A DNA stretch of 64,000 bases from Babylonia areolata (taxonomy: Eukaryota > Mollusca > Gastropoda > Neogastropoda > Buccinidae), in contig NC_134882.1 of assembly GCF_041734735.1 (NCBI RefSeq), forward strand, positions 21,259,265 through 21,323,264, written 5' to 3'. Below, in pieces: positions 11,761-21,700 of this stretch (position 1 is its first letter; every line of letters begins with the position of its first letter). Position numbers and translations under genes: made by a program. Below the pieces are notes generated by a model. It saw only the letters and a list, made by a program, of their open reading frames with translations. It searched no databases and had not been told where the DNA came from.

Positions 11761-11997
11761 TCCTATGGTTGGACATTAATTTGACATCTGTTCATAAAAG
11801 GAAATTTTCTTTCTAAAATTACGTTAAGTAACATACTTACCGTGACCCACCAGTGCAGATTCCGGCAAGGGTCTGATTCCTGTCCTGTGTTAACTACTAC
11901 CCGCCAATATGGAGAAAGCTAAAGTAGCCACGGCCAATCACCTCCCGAAGTAGGTTACCTCCCCTTTGCAGCGTGTGTGTTGTCTATATATACACAC

Positions 11998-12046
<49 letters not shown>

Positions 12047-12369
12047 GTCGATGGTATTGCTTAACTGTTTACGTTTTTATTCCTTTTTTTCTGGGAGCAG
12101 TAAAACAGTTTTTTTTCAGTTTGCAGAGATGATAGAACTAAAATAGCTAATTAAAAATGTGATAGAACTAAAATGGCTAATTAAAAATGTGAATGTCTTT
12201 TTTTTTTTTTAAGCTCAGTCGTCACATTAAGATTTTGTTTGTTGACAGATGACAAAAACCAAGCATGCTAGAAAATCTATCCACTGACTAAATTAAAGGA
12301 AAACAAGCATTTTGTCAAAAAAATGGACTTAAAAGGATTTCTCTCTCAAGGTAAAGAACACTGACGCTG
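11761..12369. other. Unassigned sequence with microsatellite
   Basis: Contains an AT/GT dinucleotide run at about 11985-12042 and a 31-bp tandem pair (GATAGAACTAAAATAGCTAA type) at about 12129-12191. No gene is seen. Confidence 0.6.
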
Positions 12370-13583
12370 TCCTTGATAATTTTCTGTCCACGCAAAAACG
12401 TATGTCAGACTTGTCAATTCTGCATTCAATTACGGTGCACGACTACAAATATACGTAGAAGGCAAAAGACTAAAATAAAAACATGAAAAAAGGCCATGCT
12501 AAGTGAACCCTTACCGTGCACACCCACACACGTGCACACATCAACCCAAGCTTGAAAATGCACACTCACAAACATGTACGAGTTCTATTTGGAAACACCT
12601 GTCCATCAACGCAGCATATAAACTCATCATTTCTCTCATTCCCTCTCGCCTCAACAACTGTAAATCTCTTGTGTGGTTTGCCTGCTTCATCCAGTCACTC
12701 CCATTACGCATACAAAACTCTGCCGTCCGACTCGTCCACTCATCAGAAACAAACGATCTGAACACATCGCTCCTCTTTTGCAATCACTTCACTGGCTCCC
12801 TGTCTCACAGAATAAAGTACAACATCGGCACTCTATGTTACATATATATTCCACTGGCTCCCTGTCTCACGCAGAATAAAGTACAACATTGGCACTCTAT
12901 GTTACATATGTATTCCACTGGCTCCCTGTCTCACACAGAATGAAGTACAACATCGGCACTTTGTTATAAATGTGTTACTGGCTCCCCGTCTCACACAGAA
13001 TAAAGTACAACATTGGCACTCTATGTTATAAATGTGTTCAACTGGCTCCCTGTCTCACGCAGAATAAAGTACAACATCGGCACTCTATGTGTTCAATTGG
13101 CTTCCTGTCTCACAGAATAAAGAACAACATCAGCACTCTATGTTATAAATTTGTACAACCGGCTCCCTGTCTCACAGAATAAAGTACAACATTGGCTATC
13201 CATGTCATGAATGCCTTAAAAATTTGTGTGCGTGACTGCCTTCACCTCTGCATCCCATCTCTGGTGGGAGATCGTGGTGGAGTTGATTATCTCTTGGTTC
13301 ACCAAGAAGTGTTGCTCTGAGTGCAGGTTTACCAGCAATTTGGCAAGTTGCTCAGGCGAAGTATAGACAGAGCCCATGAAAGAGAAAAGGTACCACTGAT
13401 CCCAATTTTCTGTTAAGAAATCCAGTCATTTGGTGATTACCTGACCAAGGTGACCAGGCTGAGGCCTTAGAAGACCTGGCAGCTGAGAAAGTGCAGACTT
13501 GGAAGCCTTGCGAAAGCGCTTTGATTTGTCTCTGCACAAGATTCAGCGCTATATAAATACCATTATTATTATTATTATTATTA
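12370..13583 (+). mobile_element. CR1/L2-like LINE 3' part with internal tandem array
   Basis: The piece begins with a decayed match to the 12370-12420 equivalent of the 3.1-kb LINE on the left (DNTLSMQK region). It continues with ISLIPSRLNNCKSLVWFACF and RIQNSAVRLVHSSETNDLNT. At 12785-13205 the short coding block CTGGCTCCCTGTCTCACAGA...TCTATGTTATAAATGTGTTC is amplified. The end at 13513-13583 is the same GCGCTTTGATTTGTCTCTGC...ATTATTATT tail as at 4611-4679. A stretch of unrelated or diverged sequence lies at 13210-13510. Confidence 0.75.
12785..13205 (+). repeat. 50-66-bp tandem array inside a LINE
   Basis: Seven or eight units, each with CTGGCTCCCTGTCTCAC, AGAATAAAGTACAACAT and GGCACTCTATGTTATA. 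Spacing varies between about 50 and 66 bp. The unit equals one short segment of the parent LINE (WLPVSHRIKYKISTLCY), found once in the copies at 4230-4285 and 51670-51730. Confidence 0.9.
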
Positions 13584-14999
13584 GCCTGTGACGAACTGGA
13601 GGTGGTTGTGGACTGTGGGTGCCTACAACAGCCATGTGATAAGAATCCAGCAGGATGGCTAGACCCACGCTAGTGGTTTCCTGAGCAAGACTTCTGGAAG
13701 AGACGGACATGGTGCTACATATCTCTGAGCATAATGTGAGTAACAACAAAAAGAGTCAGTCTGAAATCACTGCCTTAAAGTTCTTTTGTGAGCATCAAGA
13801 ACATAATGGCCTCCTTTTGCTGGGCCTTTCTAATATGGCTACCAGCATGGGCAGTATTAAAAAAAAAAAAAAAAAAAAAGGATATTGGACTATCAGGATC
13901 CATTACCAGGGGCTCTGGTCTTGTACTATGGACAGAGTACATCTTTTTTTTTAATTTTTTTTTAAACATGGCTATGACAAAGTCCACCATAACCAACCAC
14001 ATTTTCTAGATGTGAGGAAAATACTGGAGATAATAAAATCATGTTCTGTCTGGACGAGTCAGATCTGCTGAACAAATACAGAGCACAGTGCGATTCCCGG
14101 AAATGTGGCAAGCCATGAAGTAGTGTCCAGTGACATAATGAATGCAATTCCTTTATAAATTATGTTATTGTTATTATCTTTTGAACCGTGAACACATCAA
14201 TGACTTTGGATGCGCTTTAGATGTGAATATTCATTCGTTGAGGAAGGCTCTCCAAAGTGACTGGTAAGTAGGGTGAGACTTGTGTGGTCCTGATTTGATT
14301 CTTGGCAATGGCATTAGACAGTTTATGGGCCCAAACAGGTGTGTACAGCGCTTATGGAAAGAGAAAGTGCACTGACACCAGATCCTTCACTGCTGAGAGA
14401 CCAGTATCAGAACATCACCTGTTGTAAAATTTGAGGGATGAGAGCCTGCAATGTTGCCAAGAACCAACAGGTAAAAAAGAAAAACTGTGAGAAGTGGTCT
14501 GATGGTTTAGAATAAATGTCTTGGAACAAAGGGCTGCTAAGAGGGTAACTGAGGCTTTGTGTAGGTGATGGTCATACTGGCCAAGAGGTCATGTGCCCGA
14601 AATGAAATGTGTGTGGAAACTGAAGCCAGTGCCTTGGGAGCTCATCCTCTTTGGAGGAATATTGGTCAAGAGTGAAGGACTTGTTGCAGGAGACTGAACA
14701 TACCAACCAACCAAGGGTTGCTGACTTGTGAAAAAACCAATGCCACTACACTTGTGCAGGGATGACTTCAACCATGGGTTTGTACACAATTCACAAGTCC
14801 ATGAAATCAACATTTTGTGTTGGTCATGACCCACTTTCTAATATCAAGCTGCATGTACTATTATTCACACATTTATCAACTCTTTCAAGAAGGCAAATAC
14901 ATTTATAATGATACAATCCTTTCTGAGTAAATGAAGTTGCTATACCGATATAACCTGGGTTTGAATGACCATTTTCACCTTGTCATTTGGACACCCGTG
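13584..14999. other. Unassigned sequence downstream of CBP
   Basis: No gene recognised. A run of 20 A occurs at 13860-13879 and a T-rich patch at about 13942-13962. There are no long open frames with family motifs. Confidence 0.45.
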
Positions 15000-15190
15000 A
15001 TTTTCAGGAGTGTAGTATGCTGGAAATGTCCACGTTTCCATAAACCCACCCAATATCAACTTGGATTACATCATCTTTAACCCGTGGATTTGGTTTTGAT
15101 TTGGTTTGTGTATGCACACAGAGGGGATTAAGGCACTGGTTGGTATACTTCTAAATTGACATGGGAAATTTCAGAGATGACAGAGATTAA
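15000..15190 (-). mobile_element. Decayed SINE body, reverse orientation
   Basis: In reverse complement the stretch follows the body of the SINE at 45172-45547 in the same order. The order is a CAACTTGGATTACATCATCT block, ATCTTTAACCCGTGG, then GTATGCACACAGAGGGGATT and AAGGCACTGGTTGGTATAC. Many substitutions indicate an old copy. Confidence 0.55.
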
Positions 15191-15634
15191 AACTGTAAAC
15201 TTATCCAAAACAAAATTACTGATCGTCATTTTGTCTTTCAGCTGATCTGCAAGTTTTTTTTTCCTTTTACGACAGCATAAGTGTACTACTATCCAGAGCA
15301 GTGAACATATAATCACTCTGTCAGCAATGTTGAAATTAAGTTGTTTATAAAGTCAAGTGTTGTCATGAAGTTATCCTGTGCTTATCAGCCAGTGACATTT
15401 CCACAACAAACATTGGTCTGCACACACAGTCTCTTACACAGACACTACATGCACAATAAAACTCACTTTCACAAACCAATATTACCATACATGATGGATA
15501 ATGGGAAAATGAGTTGACAATTATCCAAGAGGTGGAAAGTGGCCAAAAAGAAAAGTTTCCAAGAGAAATCAGATGCAAAGGTTGTAACCAAACTAACAGG
15601 TTGTTATCATGCAAACATGTAGGTTTGAATAAAT

Positions 15635-15662
15635 CCCCCCCCCCCCCCCCAAAAAAAAAAAA
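15635..15662 (+). repeat. Poly(C)-poly(A) tract
   Basis: Sixteen C followed directly by twelve A and then CAAAAA-type repeats to about 15680. The same C-run/A-run arrangement recurs at 41803 and 43821. Confidence 0.9.
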
Positions 15663-16151
15663 CAAAAACAAAAACAAAACAAACAATAACATGATTGATC
15701 CTTCTCCTCACCCCCTCCTTGATTGTACTGAAAGATACGCAAGTCATAAACATAACCAGGGTTGTTTGAAATTCCATGCCTGTTTATTACCTTTCATTAG
15801 TACATTACACAAATTACAGTAGCAGTAAGAAGTGTTGAGAAGAAAACTACAATTCTACAATAGAAAATGTCATACAAACTGTGAATGCCTGGCAGGCACA
15901 TCACATTTTTTTCTTCCCACTGCCTGCCCCCCACTGAACAACATTTTCTTAAAAAAATTCACTGCAGATCTCTCTTCTAAAAGGGGTTCCAGCTTATCTT
16001 AAAATCTGATATATTGATCGTTTTGGCCAAACAGGAATTTGGAGACAACAAATATAAGCACCAACACCATGGCTATGAAACCACCACCAATCCAGAAAAG
16101 AAAAATCCAACGACCAAAACAACTCCACCAGTTTTCAGTTTATCACAAACA

Positions 16152-16157
16152 TTTATT
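16152..16157 (-). terminator. Candidate poly(A) signal of CBP
   Basis: AATAAA on the minus strand, about 700 nt downstream of the CBP stop codon and the first such hexamer after it. Another lies at 15783-15788. The cleavage site cannot be fixed from sequence alone. Confidence 0.35.
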
Positions 16158-16858
16158 TACATTTCACACATAATTAAAACTGCACAAAGTCCATGCAGTA
16201 AAATGATTCATTTGTATGATGATGAATTGATACAAACTCGTTTCCATACTTGGCACAACTGCTACTTCAATGGTGTCCATTAAGTAGCTTGCTCATTGTT
16301 ATTTCAGACTATGCACATTCAATTACTCTGAATGATTTTAAGACAGATGCAACAGACATTATTCATGAGTAGCTGAAATACGTATGCTTCTCAATCTCAT
16401 GCATTTCTCTTGCTGCCAAGGTTTTTTTTCCATTTTTTGTTTTTTTGTTAAAATAAAATGATGATAATAAGTTAAGAGTTTACCAAGTATCAAAACAAAG
16501 GAAACAAAGACATGAAATAAACGAGTTGGAAAAAATGGAAAACAATCACTATGCCATACTGCAATATGACTGATGATCAAGGATGGCCTACACCATGAAA
16601 ATAACTATCTGTACAGCAGGCAATAGAAAGTTCAATGATAAATTTTAGTCTCCCACAGAAAAATGAAATTACAATGTTCAATGAATAATTTGACTTTTTC
16701 TACCCAAAACAGCTCGCTGTGATGGGGAAAAAAAGGTCTGGTCTTTATGATTTTGCACACCATACATCAGTGCTCCACAAATCCACATTTGTCAGCAGTC
16801 ACTCGCACATGTATCCACAGCACACAACCACAGCCACAAAATTTCAGTTGACCCTGGG

Positions 16859-18784
16859 TCACTGGTCCATTCGCTCCACGAACTGTACAAGCTGGTCTGA
16901 AGGAGTGAGAGGCACCATGTCCGAGTCCTGCTGACCCAGGCTCATGTCAGCATTGCCTGCTGTCATGGAGGGATGAGTCTGCAGCTGTGGAAGCAACACA
17001 TGATCAGAGTTCATCTGACTGGAGTCCTGAGCCATGGAGTGGTGGGGAGACTGGTTGGCTGGCATGTGATGGGGGGATTGCTGAAGCTGGCGAGGGGATG
17101 GAATGGGCTGCTGGCGGGGAGAGGGGGTTGGTTGGGGAGAACGCACAGTCTGTGGCAGTGTTGGGACCCCAGTGGCAGGGGGGGATCTCACTTGCTGCAT
17201 AATCTGTTGAGGAGAAGGTGTAGCCCCCTGAGCCATCATGTGTTGGGGGCTGAGGGGTCGCTGAGTGCCTGCCATCTGCTGTTTGAGCTGAGCCTGTTGC
17301 TGCTGCACCTGCATCATCTGATGCTGCTGCTGAAACTGGTGCAGACTGTGCTGGTCTCCAGGACCAAACCCTGGCTGGGCAAAGCGCATGGTGGGGGGTC
17401 TCTGACCCATCTGCTGCCCAGCCTGCCCAAACTGCTGCATCTGCTGTTGCTGTTGCACCTGTTGCTGCATCTGCTGCTGACGCAACTGCATCATCTGATA
17501 ACGGATCTGCTGTTGCTGCTGCACAGCCTGCTGGGGCGGCATACCCTGGATGTTGGGGGGAAGCGCCTTAATGGGTGGCTGTTGCTGCTGTTGTTGCAAC
17601 TGAGCCTGTTGAACCTGCTGTTGCTGGACTTGTTGTTGCTGCTGCTGCTGTTGCTGTTGCTGCTGCATGCGCTGGGTTTTCAGCTTGAGAACTTGGGCCA
17701 TGAGCGCTGGATTCTTTTTCAACAAAGCCAGTACCTCAGTGTGGGGAGGGTTGTTACTTTTCAAAGTCTGCAGCAGCTGAGAGAGACCAGGCCCCGTGGA
17801 TGGCTGAGAATTGGCAGGTTGCTGGCCTGCTCCCCCCATAACAGACACTGTTTGTGGGTGGGGCTGAGGGGCCACAGGATGGGGCTGGGGAACACCAGGG
17901 TGGTTGGGGGGCATGGAAGCCATGTTCATCCTCATGGGAGGAAGGGGCTGCTGCATGCGCACCTGCTGGGGGGCAGTGGAAGCAGCTTGGTTGGGATAGG
18001 CATTCATGGCTGGCCAGGCAGGGCGCTGAACACCTTGCATAGCCACACTGGGCTTACCACTGGGTCGGGTTGGAGGCTGCATGGTAGCCATGGAAGGCTT
18101 GCCGATACTGGGGGGGATACCAGACAGGGATGTAGCCTGTGCCTGGCGGGACTGGGCCTGGATCTGGGCAATCTCTTGAGCCTCCCTTGCTGCCTGCATA
18201 GCTCCCTGAGGAGGTCCCGGGGCCATCTTACCACTAGCACCATAAGGGCCCGTGTGCATGCCACCAGCCTGTGGAGAAGGTTGAGAGACCATGTCCACAT
18301 CTCCATTGGTTGTTGGGGCAGCGGCGGCACCAGCAGCATTTCCTGAAGTCATGATGGCCATGCGGCGTCGCAGCATCTGTGCCTGGTGCAGTCGTTGCTG
18401 AAGCTGCTGCTGTCGTAGCTTGTGTTTCAACTGCTGGCAGAAAGGTACCATACACTTGTTCTCATTGCAATGTTTTGCATGGTAGCAGCACAAGGCGATG
18501 AGCTGTTTACAAATGGGGCACCCACCATTGGTCTTTCGCTTACAGCTCTTTGTGTGCTGCACCACACGCTTCATCTTCTGGCAGCTGTGTAAGCGGCAGT
18601 TAGCATCTCTGCACCGACATGCATGCACCAATGACTGAATACACCTCTGTATGGACTTCCGACGGGATTCTGAAGGATTTTCTTGCTTCTCAGAACTGTA
18701 ATTGTCATCAATTCCAAGTCCGAGTTTGTCCATCTTGTGGGGATGACTTTCACGCTTGAAGCAATTGACGCACAAATCAAAGTC
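16859..18784 (-). CDS. CREBBP: CBP exon: end of ZZ, TAZ2, NCBD, Gln-rich C-terminus
   Basis: This last coding exon has 641 codons plus a TGA stop. It opens after TTCCAG with [18 protein letters not shown], completing the ZZ zinc finger begun in the previous exon. TAZ2 follows (about 18680-18360) with its HCCC zinc ligands in [44 protein letters not shown] and CMVPFC. The NCBD/IBiD helix region, [12 protein letters not shown]...[18 protein letters not shown], is at about 17795-17680. A CAG/CAA-encoded glutamine tract follows (about 17675-17580), then Met/Gln/Pro-rich sequence with [19 protein letters not shown]. The end (VQFVERMDQ) corresponds to the FVE-containing end of vertebrate CBP. The antisense strand is open for 457 codons, a by-product of the repetitive composition. 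Confidence 0.97.
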   Translation of the reverse strand, partial: DFDLCVNCFKRESHPHKMDKLGLGIDDNYSSEKQENPSESRRKSIQRCIQSLVHACRCRDANCRLHSCQKMKRVVQHTKSCKRKTNGGCPICKQLIALCCYHAKHCNENKCMVPFCQQLKHKLRQQQLQQRLHQAQMLRRRMAIMTSGNAAGAAAAPTTNGDVDMVSQPSPQAGGMHTGPYGASGKMAPGPPQGAMQAAREAQEIAQIQAQSRQAQATSLSGIPPSIGKPSMATMQPPTRPSGKPSVAMQGVQRPAWPAMNAYPNQAASTAPQQVRMQQPLPPMRMNMASMPPNHPGVPQPHPVAPQPHPQTVSVMGGAGQQPANSQPSTGPGLSQLLQTLKSNNPPHTEVLALLKKNPALMAQVLKLKTQRMQQQQQQQQQQQQVQQQQVQQAQLQQQQQQPPIKALPPNIQGMPPQQAVQQQQQIRYQMMQLRQQQMQQQVQQQQQMQQFGQAGQQMGQRPPTMRFAQPGFGPGDQHSLHQFQQQHQMMQVQQQQAQLKQQMAGTQRPLSPQHMMAQGATPSPQQIMQQVRSPPATGVPTLPQTVRSPQPTPSPRQQPIPSPRQLQQSPHHMPANQSPHHSMAQDSSQMNSDHVLLPQLQTHPSMTAGNADMSLGQQDSDMVPLTPSDQLVQFVERMDQ

Positions 18785-21700
18785 CTGGAATCAGAAACAT
18801 ACATAACTTTCACTGAATGCATTTTTCATGGATTAGGAAATTACTGTTCATATGCTGACCAAGCAGGGCCTATCTGGACTGAAAACCCCACAATCAAAAT
18901 GCAACAACATCCCTATAAACTTTCAAAGGAGGTTTGGGATGGGGGTGGGGGGACACACAGGACAGGAGCCCCTTTAAATATTGAATACAATTACAGTTGC
19001 ATAACAGTACCAAAATCAAAACCTCTCTGCCCTAAAAAATGCTGTTGGCGTACTCTACCATAAATCATGGGTTTCAAAACAACTGTTTTTTCTGAAGTCA
19101 TACTAAGAGTAAAGATATAGATGTACATGCATATATACATGTAATATGTAGAAATACTTGTAACTATCCCCTATCTCATGTGTGCATAACAGAGAGAGAC
19201 AGAGAGAGAGAGAGAGGGAGAGAGAGAGAGAGAATGCACAATGCAATTTTTTAGTCCCTGAATGCAGTTTCCACACCTGTGATCTAGCAAACTGCGGTGA
19301 GGGAATATTCAATTTCACAATTATTGTTCACTAGTCAAAAATTCTTCCACAGAGGTAATTGTTTTGTATGCTCAGCCTTCTGTTTTCTTGTGCACTGTTT
19401 TGTTGAACTATGGGGGACATATCAAACATGCCCAAGTGAGCAATGCTTAACCATTATACACCATACTCGCCCAATAGCGGCTTGCAGTGTAACAACCAAA
19501 CCTACCTGGTACTGCTGGCTAAACACGTGCTTACTATGGGTGCAGCCATTGTTGTTTACATAAATGAGACTCTCGCGAGTTTCACAGCCTCGTTTTCAGC
19601 ACTTCCTGCCATGCATTTTGCGCTTTTCAGAGTCTGATTTGCTTGAATTTTGACAAAGTTGTGAAGTTTTAACCCTTTCGCTGCCAGGAAAATAAGATTT
19701 AAGTGAAATCTATTTGCCAGGGTTTTTTTCACAAAAAACGGGTATAAATTTTCAAAAAATTCTGTGCTCTTTGTTATTGGAGAAAGACCCATAAAAGTAT
19801 ATATTTTCTGAAAGGTAAATGAATAAAGAATACAAAACACATGCTATTTTCCCATTTTATATAGTTTTAGTGACATGCTGTTGTTTTGAAATCAGTGTTT
19901 TGTTTTTTGTCACATTTTCAACTTGTTCATTACAAACATTAGTCAGGTAATTTGCACAAAAACATATTTTCTGGACAAATGGATATCTGCAAACACAAAA
20001 TCATACTAGAACAACCACAATATATATATTTTTTAAGAGATAGATACACAATACATTGTGACTTCTCCAACTGATAAGATGGATGTGAGGCCACGTCCCC
20101 TCAGTCTCCACCCCCCTCCTCCTCACCCCTCTCACACGGTCACTTGATTCAGTTCTCATCAGACCGCGTTGGCTGCGTGCCAAGAATATCGCTCTGCTGC
20201 TAATTCGGTCATCTGTCGTCTGCTAACATCTGTACAGCCGGCATCACTCACTGACAGTCGCATCTTGGCCACTCTCTTGATTACTCCCTTTATTTTCTAT
20301 CAGATCGTCCTATAAATGTTCATCTCTATCTTCTCCTTCGAATCTACGCTTCAATTCTTTCTGAGCATCAGCTAAAGAAAGAAATCATGGTTGATTTAGT
20401 TCGTCACGATCGCATGTCCAGAGCACGGCGTCAGTCCGACATTTTGTTGAGCGAGTGAGGAGAGAAGTCAGGCAAACACTTGGACAGTGACCCAACCAAA
20501 ACGTTCAAATAAAGGACAGCTTCCTGACGTAGATGGGGTTTCTAGCTATGAATAAAATCTAGAGAGATTCCCCAGGCTAAAGCTACCACTATTTTTGCCA
20601 AGGAAGTGAATGCAAACCAGGGAAAAGTCAGAATATTTCGATGACGAGTTATCTCGTCATGCAGGCAGCGAAGCATACATGCTTGCCATGACGAGTTATC
20701 TCGTCATGCAGGCAGCCTAGGGGTTAAAGTTGCAAGATGAGTTTGATGATTGCCGAGAGCTTTAGCGTACTATGAACAACGATTCTGAAGATGATTTTGA
20801 ACTGTTTTAATGATTTCTGTGTGAAAATCTTGTAAAAATCGATCAAACTGAGTGACCTAATGCTGACTGACTGAGTTTTGCCGACAAAGAGAGTGAAGTT
20901 GGTCACCTGAATGTGAACTGATCGCTGGACCTCCCAAAATCATGAATCAAACGCCGGACCTCCAAATTCGATACTGTCAATGAGTTAGTCTTGATTTCAA
21001 TGATATTTAGTGGCGTCAATAAAATATATTACTGGTTTGGTTAAGTTTTGCCAACGTTTTGATGTTTCAAAGTTGCAAGATGAGTTTGAAGACTGTCAAG
21101 AGTAGCAGCGTAATCTGAATGACTATTTATTCTAAGATGATTTCTGCGTGAGAATTTGGTAAAAGTCGATCGTACTGAGTGACCTAGATATCCACTGACT
21201 GAGTTTACCGATATTGAGAGTGTAGTCGGTACTTGAGTGTGAAACAATCACCGGACTTCCAACATCGTGAATTGAACACCGGACCTCCGAAATTGTGAAT
21301 CAATTGCCAGACCGTTGGAATCGACGCTGTCAGTAGTTGATTGCACTTATACTTATTGGCGTTCTGCATGATCTTCCTCATGTTGCTAGTTCAATGGATT
21401 ATATTTTTCTTTTCATTATGGAGAAATTACATGTGAGGTAGGTCTGTTCTTTGTTTTTGTTTGTTTGCTGTTGTTTTTCTCCCCACCATCATAGGAAAAC
21501 ACATCATCCCTCAAAATGAAAAGCACATAAAAATCAGCATGTTCATTGCTGCAATTCAAGTGGAGTAAGAAAAAGAATAAAAGATGATGTGTTAGAAGAC
21601 ACTGCAGACCACATAAACTTATTTCAAAGAAAATCATACTGTAATTAAAAGAATTTTTTTCATAGCTGACCAAATTTTATTTTTTGTGTGTAAATACAAA

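Noticed and set aside
11828-11850. U1 snRNA 5' end (CATACTTACC)
   Set aside because: The word matches, but the following sequence does not resemble U1 and lacks its stem-loops. It is a chance match.
16973-18346. 457-codon open frame on the plus strand opposite the last CBP exon
   Set aside because: It is antisense to glutamine/methionine/proline-rich CBP coding sequence. The leucine-rich product ([13 protein letters not shown]) is what CAG/CAA-rich DNA gives on the other strand, and it has no independent motif.
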